DNA of 64,000 bases, from contig NC_092677.1 of NCBI RefSeq assembly GCF_964355755.1, positions 11,554,601 to 11,618,600 on the forward strand. The letters are read 5' to 3'. Origin of the DNA: Antedon mediterranea. Taxonomy: Eukaryota; Echinodermata; Crinoidea; Comatulida; Antedonidae. A program made the position numbers and the translations under genes. Every line of letters begins with the position of its first letter. Within the stretch, counting starts at the first letter, position 1. Below the pieces are notes generated by a model. The model did no database searches. It was given only the letters and a program-made list of their open reading frames with translations, and was not told the origin of the DNA. This document shows positions 10,801 through 22,800 of this stretch, piece after piece.

Positions 10801-13800
10801 TCTCTGTGGATGGTCTTATACCCCCTTCTTTGTCTGTGGATGGTCTTATACCCCCTTCTTTGTCTGTAGATGGTCTTATAATCCCTTCTTTGTGTGTGGA
10901 TGGTCTTACACCCCCTTCTTTGTCTGTGGGTGGTCTTACATCCCCTTCTTTGTCTGTGGATTGTCCGACACCCCCTTCTTTGTCTGTGGATGGTCCTACA
11001 TCACCTTCTTTGTCTGTGGATGGTCTTATACCCCCTTCTTTGTCTGTAAGTGGTCCTATACCCTTTCTTTGTCAGTGGGTGGTCTTACACCCCCTTCTTT
11101 GTCTGTGGACGGTCCTACACCCCCTTCTTTATCTGTGGACGGTCTTACACCCCTTTCTTTGTCTGTGGACGGTCTTACACCCCTTCTTTGCCTGTGGACG
11201 GTCTTATATCCCCTTCCTTGTCTGTTGATGGTATTACACCCCTTTCTTTGTCTGTTGATGGTCTTACACCCCTTTTGTGTGTGTGGATGGTCTTACACCC
11301 CTTTCTTTGTGTGTGGATGGTCTTACACCCCTTCTTTGTCTGTGGATGGTCTTACACCCCCTTCTTTCTCTGTGGATGGCCTTACACCCCTTTCTTTCTC
11401 TGTGGATGGCCTTACACCCCTTTCTTTGTCTGTGGACGGTCCTACACCCCTTTCTTCTTTGTCTGTGGATGGTCTTACACCTCCTTCTTTGTCTGTGGAT
11501 GGTCCTTACACCCCCTTCTTTGTCTGTAGATGGCCTTATACCCCTTTCTTTGTCTGTGGATAGTCTTACACCCCCTGCTTTGTCTGTGAATGGTCTTACA
11601 CCCTTCTTTGTCTGTGGATAGTCTTATACCCCCTTCTTTGTCTGTGGATGGTCTTATACCCCCCTTCTTTTTCTGTGATGGTCTTATACCCCCTTTTTTG
11701 TCTGTGGATGGTCTTACATCCCCTTCTTTGTCTGGACCCACTACTTTGATTGATTAAATCAGACATTGTTTCTTGTATGATTAGGAGACCAAGACCTTGA
11801 AAGTGAAAGTCCACAAGTGGATGCCTAAAAAGGTCTTGTACAGAACAGTATATTGTAGGTCCATGTCACTAATTTGAGAATTACTTGAATAATTATATTG
11901 AAATGTCTTTTACGAATTGATTTGGTTCGGATTTTGCTAAAAAATCAATGAGTAGAGAAAATCGAGGAAAAGGATTCAGATGGTTTACAGCAAAGGCCCA
12001 TTACCATAAAAATGGAGTACATTTTTTTAGATGCAACGAAAATGAACAAGAATTATCTGAGTTTCTGACTAATGAAAGTAGGTCTACTGCACAAATGCAG
12101 GATAAGTTTGTAGTAAGTACTTTGAAAGACGGTATTCTCTTAACTCATGAAAATGAAAACTTTCCGAACTTGTCTCATATGCAACATCAAAGAGGCCAAC
12201 GAAAGAATGCTACTTTACATCAAAAATATTTCCAAATGGCATCTAACAATTCAATTCAACTTTTATTTCAGACAATTGTCCATATGGTATAATACAGTGC
12301 AAAAAAAAAAAAGATGATGGAGAGAGGACCAAAACTTTTATCTAACGATTGACACATCACAGTTTAGCAAACAAGTCGGCATAGATGAGCTCAGTGATTG
12401 CTGTTTCTCAGTGATCTGTCATACTTTACGCCTATCCTATCACATCAAAAGTCAAAAATTCAGAATAATAATTCCTGGTCATTTTTGCAGTGTCAGTTAT
12501 TTCGTTAAAAAAAATTAGGTGCATTTATACCAATGTAAACCACATACAGTATGTTCACATATTATATATGTCAAAGGTTATAAATTGTATTTCCAGTCAT
12601 TTTATGTGAAAATGTTTCATTACTACAAATATAAATGTCTCTATTCTGAACAAAATGACACCAAAATCGATTGAAAATGATCAGTAGTTACTGAGATATA
12701 CAGATAAGAGGTCAAAGGTCAAACTGGGAGAAACGTCATTTCCGGTCATTTTTTCACGAAACTTTTTATTAGAGCAAATAGAAATATGTGGTTTGTGAAC
12801 AATTTAACACCAGAATCAAGTCTCTACTGTTTATAGTTCCCAAGATATGAACACTTTTTGTTTTTATGGTGGCCATTTTGAAATCAAGATGGCCGCCATA
12901 CCGGACGTTGGACACTTGGCACCCCCCGATATTTTTAATTTATATACATCAAAGAAACTTTGTGGCAAGTTTCATGCTTTGGTAATAAAGTGCACAACTT
13001 GGCTATTTTTATGGCACTAACTGCTCTACTATAAAGGGGAGGTGGGGAGGGAGAGACTGTTCTCTATTATTATTTATTATTGTTCTTTATTATCCACGAA
13101 ATTTAACAACATTGGTAAACACATCATGTGTTTCTAGAATTAAAGTAAAGCTAAGAATGTCTTTACATTTCCATCTATTAATTTTTCGAAATCAAGTGTG
13201 TTTTTTACTTACGTCGTCCTTCGCCCTGTGGTATATCTACACAATAGTGTTTGATATCCAAAGCACAGGATTTATGCAGTAAAGGATCAACTTGAATGTC
13301 TGCATGTGCCTCTGTCAATAAACGAACCACTTGCTACAGAAAAAATATATATAAATATTTACAATAAGCTAGAAAATGAAAACAGGACAAGGTGGTGAGG
13401 GGGTAAGGAAAGTAAGACAATTGAAGAAGATTTGGACACCGAATTGGTCTGCAGATGACAAGAAGGCAATTAAGAGGTGGATCCGGCCCTATCATTTTAA
13501 AGGTGAAAACATTTTGTCAAGTTTGCATTCTTTTAAAATTTAATTATTTTTAAAACTTATTTATATGCATTTATTGTACATAGTTTGACATACCATTTTA
13601 CATTTCATATCTATGATTTTGTTATGCTGTAATTTAGTCTTAAGACATTCCTCAATGCGTCCACTGCCTGGATCGTCAAACTCCTCGATACAGAGTTTCT
13701 TGGCAGTTTCCTGGCAAACTTTAGCCAGAAGAGGATCCATTCGGAAATCAAGAGCTGCATCCTTCATGATGGCTGTCATTCGTTCATTACAACTTCTGGT

Positions 13801-16800
13801 CAATTTCTGCAAAGTATAACATTTATTTTAGATAGGGTATGTAACATTTCAAGCAGGCCAGCTGATATATAATAAAATGTTAAACATCTATATCAAAAAA
13901 GAAAATCTCGTCAGAATTTAGAATATATTAATTCTCATTCAAAAGAAATAAATGTTGATTTGACTTGACTAAATTAATTGCTGGGTGATATGTACTGTGG
14001 TGCAAGATTTTACAATATCTGGCCATTTTAAAATTCAAGTCAATTCAATTTATTTCTGATTTCACTCATGCATTTACAGACAAAAATGTGTTGTTGCTCA
14101 AAATATGGGTTATTTTTTAATTTGTTGAATGTTTTCTATTTCAATGCAAAATGTAATATGCAAAATGTAATGTGTAAACTATCTGTTGTGAAAATTTCTG
14201 TTAAACAATCAAAAGAAAATTCCTGTCAAGTTGACGCTTATATTTATTTTATTTCTATTGAATAATCTTGGTAATTTCACCAAAACAAATAATAGTATAA
14301 AAAACTGTATTGATTTACTTTGTGAGTGTGCTGGACTTTCAAGCATTCAATAACTTTGCCTTCCATTTCAGTTGGTTTCTCAGTTTCCACAATTTCTTTA
14401 CAAAATTTGGGGATGTCCCTAGAGCATGCCTTGGCCAACATTGGATTTAATCTGTAATCTTGCATCTTAGAGATCTGTCTCTTTGTCAATACTTCTTTAC
14501 ACCTATGACAAGAAATACAATAAATGTGTGTCAGGAAAATCAAATATTAAATGAAACAAAGGTCTAATCTCCTCCTTCCTTAATAAGGAGCTTTAGATTT
14601 GCGATGACAAACCAAGTCAATCGATGTGTCATTGGACGGTGCCTGGACCATCAAACATCAAACTTGTGTCAAGGTGGGTAGCGTCCCAATATTACCACAA
14701 ATGCACAATGAACTAACATGACACGGTTTGGTCATCGGGCGTGGAAAATCTCCCTAAATCTCCTGGATCTGCCCCTGACGTAAGTATATTAAATAATAAT
14801 AATAATAAATTTATTATAAGAAACTGATAGTCCTTACTTTACATCCATAGCTGGGTCATTTTTCCGTTGTTTCAGACATTTGAATATTTCTTGTGGTGAT
14901 GAACCCTGGCAAAATTGCTGAAAAAGCAAAGATTATTTAATACTCTAATTATTTGGATCTATCAAATAAAGTAAATATATGGATGCTGAGAATATTGAAA
15001 AATTAACAACTCAATTTATCCATTGTAAATCATTGAATGCTAGGCCGGGAAGTTAGGCCAATAAAAGAGGCAGTGCTCTAACTTAGACGTGGAGTGGAAC
15101 AGCTATAGATGGTGCACACAAGTTGTTTTCAGAATGCATCAGCCAACAATGTAGCACGACAACAATGTAGCACGACAACAATTCTCAAAATGTTTACAGA
15201 AATCTGAACTTACATTAGAGCGCGTTAATTATCACCATTAGATATCAATTTTTTGTTAGGTAAGGCTAATTTCAAATGATGCGTAATTAACCAATCAAAT
15301 TGCAAGAATACAACCAGGTGTGTTTTAATATAGTGAATCTATTTAAACACCTCTATTTAAACGTCAACTTAAATTATTATTGTTAGGCACTCTGTTCTTT
15401 GTAGTGCGCCATATAAAAACTTGTATAGAATAGAATCTAAAAAGCTAAACAACCAAACAAACCTTGATCATGCGTTTGCACACGTGCATAAAGGTATGAT
15501 CAAATTCTGGGTTGAGGGACTCTTTCTTTTGCTTGTTAAAGATCTTCATGTGGCATTGGTTACTGAGCTTGTTCTGGTGATCTCGTAAACACTCTATAAC
15601 ACGAGCGTTGCCTTCTTTAATTCCGGAACAGTGAGTCTTAATATCACCTGTACAAGCTTTGTTCAGTTCAGGATCTAGTTTGATGTTTTCAGACTAACAA
15701 GAAAGGGAAAAAAGCAACATAAACATGATTTATAATACTCAAATACCCCTTTTATATTGCCAGCAAAACTTTGGAGTTTACAAACACCGAGACACATGCT
15801 AAACAATATGCTGATATTGACAACCCGCTGTTGTCCCATGAAAAAGAAATAGCAACATAATTATGAATTACAAATTCTAGAGTTTACACACATATATATT
15901 TGGTGCTTAAGAGTGTACTACACAATTCCATAATATTTATTTCAGCACTAATATATAGAATGTATAAAGTAACATAAATTAATAAAGTATATATATAGCA
16001 GGTCACTCACTTCCCTGGAATTGATCATTTATTTATACTGGATGACCTCTTCAGTCAAAGACTGGTCTTACAGAGGGCCCAGTTATGACCAGTGGCTGTG
16101 ATGTACTAGTATACCGGGGTTAACCCTTCTTGTCTCATGTGGTTGACTATACTTAACTAATGTACAGTATACTATAGACATGGGCTGTAAACACTATTAG
16201 GTGTCAACTCCTATTAATGAATTTATTCTATGGAATTGACATCTAATATTTACTTGGGTGTGACCTTAATGGATATACCAGCTCTTGGGAGGGGATAAGG
16301 AGGGTCACTGAACTGATAAGTCACTTCCCTTAACTGTTCCTTAAATAGTCATGTATATTAAGTATAATTAACACTTTTCACATACACAATTTGGAAATAA
16401 CTTGAACTGATAGCTAACTTAATCACTTTCTGTGTAAATATAGTACCGAGAATCTAACAATAGTTTATATAGTGCTACATATAAATAAAATATGACATCA
16501 GAAGCCTTGTAAAAATTGCAATAAAATAGAATAATTAATAAAATACCTTTTGAAGTTCCTCAAATTTCAATTGTTTTCTACACTCATCGCTGACTCTATG
16601 TTTTTTTTCGGTTAGAGTATCGTCCCTCACTATTTGACTCAAACAGGATATCACAGCGGCCCTATCATAAATTTAAATTAAAACTTTTAGTACGTGAATA
16701 GTAATACAATATTAAAATCATTAATGTTGACAATTAGAACCTGAATTTCCACATGGGTGCTATGATAAGCCTATAGACAGTATAAGGGTGCTATTCAATT

Positions 16801-19800
16801 TTTTTTCTCGTTTATTTGCTTCGTAAAATTTAATTATGACTGACTGAAATAGAAAAAATTAAAAGGAATTCAAATTGTAAATTCAGAATGAAAGTATTGT
16901 ATTCAAAGCATTCATATTTAAATGTGCAAAATGTTATTTCAATCCATTTTATGATTTAGGGCACACCGTATTTGCGAACTGAGCATTACAGTGTACTTAC
17001 TTTTCTTTAACATTGTAACAGTTGCTAGAAACATCAGAACGACAAGCTTCTTTGAATTTGAAACTAAATTTGTAGTCTTTTAACTCAAGCTAAAATAAAG
17101 AAACAAAATTTAAATAGATAATTAAGACAATAACTAGGTTGTCTTTTTTTTAAATAACAGAAAAAATCAACAAAATTCTATGATTTATTTTTTTGGGAAA
17201 ATTTCAACTTTATTTTGAAAAACACAAAAGGTTAATTGGGTCGTCTTCTAAAGACCAACTCAGACAGAGTCGTACGACGAAGCCATGAAAATCAAACATG
17301 TGTAATGTTTTCCCGACGACCTAAAAACTACGACCGATGCTATCGGCCGTGTCTTGTCGAGATTCAACTCACACAGCACCAACTAGTCAGGCTGCGTCTT
17401 GTCAGGATTCAACTCAGTAAAGTCAAGACTTCGTCAGTCAGGCCTCATTGTATGATTCCGTCTGAGGGGTCATAGGTTAAGTTTATCTTACCAGTTGAAA
17501 GTGTTCAACACCGGCAGCACATTTCTCATCCATCTCATTGTCATTTTTATGTTGAATTAGACAATCCATCAACACTCCTTCACTTAGCTGTTGTTTCAAA
17601 TGCTCCTAAAAAACAAACATTAAGCTCTGTGTACACTATCAAACTAGTTTGTCTGCCCAAATATGGTAGTGATATATTGAAATATGGTAGCGATATGACA
17701 TCATCGTGTCCATATATGGACACATCACATTTTTTTTTGTCACAAAGTTTTATTTATTACTTTATTTAAAATGTATTTAAAAATTTGCAACAGATGCACA
17801 GTTTGTAACAAAGGCAATTAGGCAATTAGTAGCAAATAAAAAATATATTTAATAGAATTGTGATGTTAGCGTTCTAAAGCACTGTCTACACTATAAAACT
17901 TTATGTGACAAAAAAATGTGATGTGCCCATATATGGACATAATGATGTCATAGCACTACCATATTTGAGCATATCACTACCATATTTGGGCACATCAAAC
18001 CTGTTTTTTCAAACTAAATTGATAGTGTAGACAGAGCTTAAAACAAGCTTGCTGCTATTATTGAATGTAAATTTAAATAATTTTTTTAGTAATTAATTTT
18101 TAAAAGTATTGAAACTAATCAACATCACATTTTGGAAGTGTATATTAAAAAAAATGTTTGGTAATTGTTTATAAAAACTCATGCAGTAAGCAGCTTTCCA
18201 AGTTTTGATTTAAAGCCAAAAAGAAAACATTTGAAATAAGATGCTAGTTCCTGGATTAATTTTTTTAAACTAATTTAAATTCTAGAAAGCATAAATTAGA
18301 TTGTTAAGAAAATAAATAGTTTACAGGATTAGAAAACATTAGAATTAGATGATACTATGAAATTAAAATTCTTAACTGCGACATGCACTAAACTTACTTT
18401 GCAATACAAAATGCAAAATAAAAACATTAATTTTATAACAACAATTGTGACATGACATTATAACATGTGTTGTGATTAATTTGAGGTTTTTCTGATTCCT
18501 ACACCTAATATCACTCGGAGTTCGCTTGATGAAACTGCATTTCGTAATTACATCACGTACTGTATCATCAATACCTCGTACGCCAATTTTAAATCATATT
18601 ACAGTAGGTCATGTTCCTGCAGCCATAACAAAATTATCGGTTAATTTTTTAACCAATCAGATAATTAATAAAAAAATAAAGTGCGCATGATCACACATTA
18701 CCAAACAATCCAGTGTCCAATCACAATACAACAATTTGTTCTTCAGGTCAAAGGTTAAACATTATCGCATTAATTTCATAATTATCTGATTTAAATGAGA
18801 TAAATATCTGTTACTTTTGCCAGAGCATAATACCATTTAACTTTATCGGTTAATTATAGTTTCATTTTTGGCTGCGGGAACACGGCCATAGTTAGAATCA
18901 CAAGAAAAAAAACTTATTTTACTATTATTTATGAAATATAAACCAATCAAACTAGAAATTTAGCCAATCTTAATTTACATTTTAAATTGCTATTGTCACC
19001 ATTAGCAATTAAATATTTATGAATTATTATTAACTGTTTAATTAGCTATTTAAAAGAGATTAGCTAACTAATACAGTATACAATTAATTAATTTACCATG
19101 CTGCTAGTGCTACTGATAATTAGTTATAATATAACTATAATATTATCAGTGAAGAGAAATGTAAAACTATATTTATAAAGTGACCAATTAAATTATCTAT
19201 TGTGTCACTTATATAAAAAATAAAAATAAAAAATGGTTCATTTTGAATTATTTTAAACTCACCCTATACTTGGAAGCAGGCTTTTGGTCCTGTACATAAA
19301 AATAACGTATTTGGATTTTGAGGATTTGATTTTAAATGTCGTTTACAAACAGAATGTGGTTAGAAACAATAAATCACCAACTAATTATTTATCAATTCAC
19401 CAAAATAATGTGTTACTGTACTTATTAGTAAATTAGGAGAATAAGAGGTGATTCGCACCTAGACTCTTTGTATCCAAGGATACTGGTTCTACCATCAGAA
19501 CTGTGGTCGGGGAAAGCCTGTGAATATTTTATGCCTATTGGTTGGTCAGTTCATTCAATGAAAAATAATGGTCTAGAACTTTAACAAGTACTAGAAATGT
19601 CAGTGTGGTTATAACCTGTGCCAAGTTGCGATATTCAGACAATAGACTCACTGCAGTGACGCAATACATTGTTATATAGCAAGGATTGTCCTACTGAACC
19701 AGTATAGCAGGTGAATAGGAGAGTGAATAAATAACGTGAGATCGCAGAATAGAGTTGTTAAGCGTTCGAAAATTGTTAAACCTTAGCTAATATATAATAA

Positions 19801-22800
19801 GAAAGGCGAAACAATTGCAGAAAAGAATACCAAAATGTTTAATGTTATGTTACAATTGCTATAAAATCATTCATATACCATATTATAGGCAGATCCTAGA
19901 GGGACTTAGCCTGGCCCAAACTAAATGTTTAAATTATATAGGACATTTGGTTAAGTACAGCACTTCACCATTTTTAAGCCCTGGGCGCACCCTCCCCTTT
20001 TTCTTTTCAGAATCCTGGATACACCACTACATCAATTTACTGTTCAAATGTGTGCTATTATACTAAAAGCAACAGCAACATATTTCACACTTCAATGAAC
20101 ATGTATTCGACAGTGATGAATGAATATGTAAATTCACAATTGTTGTGCAGTATCACTGTACCTAATGTGTTTGTGATAGCTTTGTTCTTTTTAAAAAAAT
20201 GGTTTTACTAATAGAACTTGATTTCATACACATTAAATAAAAACAAAACTATCATTTAGATGTAACAAGTATGAATTTAATATCTATAGTTTAGATGAAC
20301 TATAAATAGTTTTTCCATCCTGTAATTGGCGAGTTTGTGTTTGCTGTTGGATGCGTATAAAATAAAAATAATGCCATGTAGAAGAGAAACTATAGCAAAA
20401 GACACAATTAGAAAAAAAATCTACCACACAAAAACAATTAGTGATGTTACAGAACTGTGCAAAAATTCAGAAGAAATTAGATCAGACAGTTATAAGAGAT
20501 TGGTACATAAATATACAAATTTAAATAATTAAAAGATTAAAAATCGGAAACAGCACCTCTTTCAGTGAGGTCATGTCGAAAGCATGTTAAAGAGACCTTA
20601 ACTAAACTGTACATGATGATGATGTCACAATACCACATGACCATTATGACCTCATTAAACAATAAGGAGTTAATTATATGCTTTTGATGGTTTTTATAAA
20701 CCAGATATAGTTTAAAAGTTATAGATTTTGAGAAATTTATTTAGTTTTATCGAGATGGCAATATAAAGTTTGTTTATATAGGCACTTTTGTTTTTGTTAT
20801 TAGTAATAGTATGGATATAAACCATTCCAAAATAAAAGAAATTAAAAACTAAATAGATTTAATAGCACATATTAAAAGTATATGTGAACATAAGGTGATC
20901 AAGAAAATTATCACAGAAATTAAAATCAACGACTGGATGAAGGTTATATTGAAGGATATATTGTGGTATGGTGAGTCATAATTTTGTACGCTAATTACTT
21001 TTGGCCAGATAAAATAAATGTTTCGTTACTATCACAGTAATATAGAACAAAAAACAATTGTTAAGAAATGATTGTAAACCCCACTTTAGATTGCATTGAC
21101 ATTAATGTTAGATCAAAGGGTTATCGCGAGAAAAATTGGAACTTCTGGCAAGGCTCTCAGTTAGTTAACAGAATAGTGAAAAAAATGTATTCTTTCTATT
21201 AACCTCTGTCTACACTATCAAACTTTATGCGACAACAAAATGTGATGTGCCCATATATGGACATGATGCTGTTGTATTACTACCATATTTGGGAACATTA
21301 CTTTTTGTTGTCACATAAAGTTTGATAGTGTAGATAGAGCTTTATTGAGATCAACCATTATCAAGCAAATTATAGTTAATAGTAGTGAAAATTACAAACA
21401 TTTGCATTTGAGATAAAATAAAGATGGCAATTTGTATAATATGAGACCAGTAATTCATACACGTCATTCCGTTGCCAATACGCGACAGAATTCATCAATT
21501 TTTAATCGATATGAGTGATAGCAAAATACATTTGTTTTATCTGTCCTTCAAAATGCAGCTTAAAAACTCACCTTACAAAACTTGGCCAGCATTGGTGAAC
21601 AAGCTTTCATAAGTATTTTGTTCATTTTAATATCTTCAGATTCCTCGCCAGTGAACCTTCCGACGAGTTCTTTACAAGATTCTTCTAGATTATCAAGGTT
21701 ATCTTGGAGACAAGCCATCTCCTATTATGAAACAAAACAATAATTATATAACAGTTTTACTTTCATTTTGTTGGGATAGGAAATTCATGTAACTTAAACA
21801 AAATATTATTGTTAAATATTAAAGATGTATTGAAATAAATAATTCTTAAAATTTTTTTGTTGAATATACCATTTTAATATCACATAATAGTTATCCACTT
21901 TGACCAAAAACTGGATAGAAAAAAAAATGATTTACCTGAAAAAATGTAATTTAAAGCAAAAATAGTAAAATCGGCTGCCAGTCAATAGATTTTTGGTTTA
22001 TTTTAACCATTTATTTTGTCATTTTATAAGTGAAAACATTTTTCTTAGTGATTAACTTTATTAAAACTGCAAAATGGTCTATTAAAGTCTGATTTTATTA
22101 ATCTTAATTCTTCATGTTTTTGGGGGATAATACATCTTTAAGTAAAATATTACCTCTCCCTTTTCATGTTTATCAGCACAGTATTGTCCAAGATCTCTTC
22201 TACATTCTCTTTCAATGTTAGGATTCAAATGAACACTAATGGCTCGCTGCCGAAGAGCTCGGTGCATCTGAACTTTACATTCACTGGACAGCTACAAAAA
22301 AAAAAAACAATTGTGCTAACAATAAACAAATCGGGGATTTTTTGTGCTATTTAGTTGTGTTCTCTTACAGGAGGAGAAAAAGGCATATGCTGTTTTATCC
22401 AGGTAATCTAGGCATGAAATAGACTCAATTTTTTCCTCACCGAGTTTTCACATGCCCGTGTTGGTTTAACCATTCTAGAAACATAGTCGGAATACCACAA
22501 TTGATGGAAAGTCAGACGCAACCGGCCAGCCCAAGTTGCTTTGTTTGTTAGCACGATAAGTTATTCTGAATTTTTCGTTGTAAATAGTTATATAATTACA
22601 GAACATGCCTATTGCAATTTTTAAAAACCAGTTCATTATTAACTTAACAAAAAAAAAAAAAAAAATTTGTTTTCTTTTAACATGGGCTGAAATATTAACA
22701 TGCGCTCTCTGTGGCAGTATTTTGCCAAGTACTTCACTCAGTTTCTGAGTGCTTTCAGTATTGATTGTTACACTTACAGTTCCGTCAGCAAATTCATTGG

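Larger units (their letters stand above)
9291..13032. mobile_element. 3.7-kb composite element with about 520-bp inverted ends
   Basis: The outer ends are ATAGTAGAGCAG (9291) and its complement CTGCTCTACTAT (to 13032). The arms match inward for about 520 bp, through GGTGCCAAGTGTCCAACGTC, AAAATGACCGGAAATGACGT and AATGCACCTAATTTT. Between the arms are about 400 bp of unassigned sequence, a 1.5-kb minisatellite of 30-bp units and a 114-codon ORF remnant. The long-TIR, short-remnant structure fits a decayed cut-and-paste DNA transposon that acquired a tandem array. The superfamily is not recognised. Confidence 0.85.
8958..13212. other. GLG1 intron 20, largely transposon
   Basis: The 4.3-kb intron holds a family A MITE (9014-9174) and the long-inverted-repeat composite element (9291-13032). 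Little unique intron sequence is left: about 100 bp next to exon 21 and about 180 bp next to exon 20. Confidence 0.85.
17606..21571. other. GLG1 intron 12 (4.0 kb)
   Basis: It holds three family A MITEs (17619, 17874, 21199), inverted-repeat element J (18607-18887) and the candidate microexon at 19263-19289. The rest, including 19330-21190, is AT-rich with no coding signal that I could support. Confidence 0.7.

Noticed and set aside
10262-11563. 433-codon ORF and overlapping long ORFs (repeat peptides such as SVDGLIPPSL).
   Set aside because: The ORFs are produced by a 30-bp tandem repeat without stops; frames shift freely between units and there is no start context, domain or splice support.
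10250-11745. Possible CRISPR-like array.
   Set aside because: Units are contiguous 30-bp copies with no unique spacers, in an animal genome next to GLG1 exons.
11475-11814. Minus-strand Lys/Gly-rich ORFs over the minisatellite end.
   Set aside because: They are the complementary reading of the same 30-bp repeat.
22475-22777. Continuation of the GLG1 exon 10 ORF beyond the donor.
   Set aside because: The GTAAGT at 22777 and phase match with exon 11 mark the exon end; the extra residues are intron read-through with a poly-A-encoded tract.
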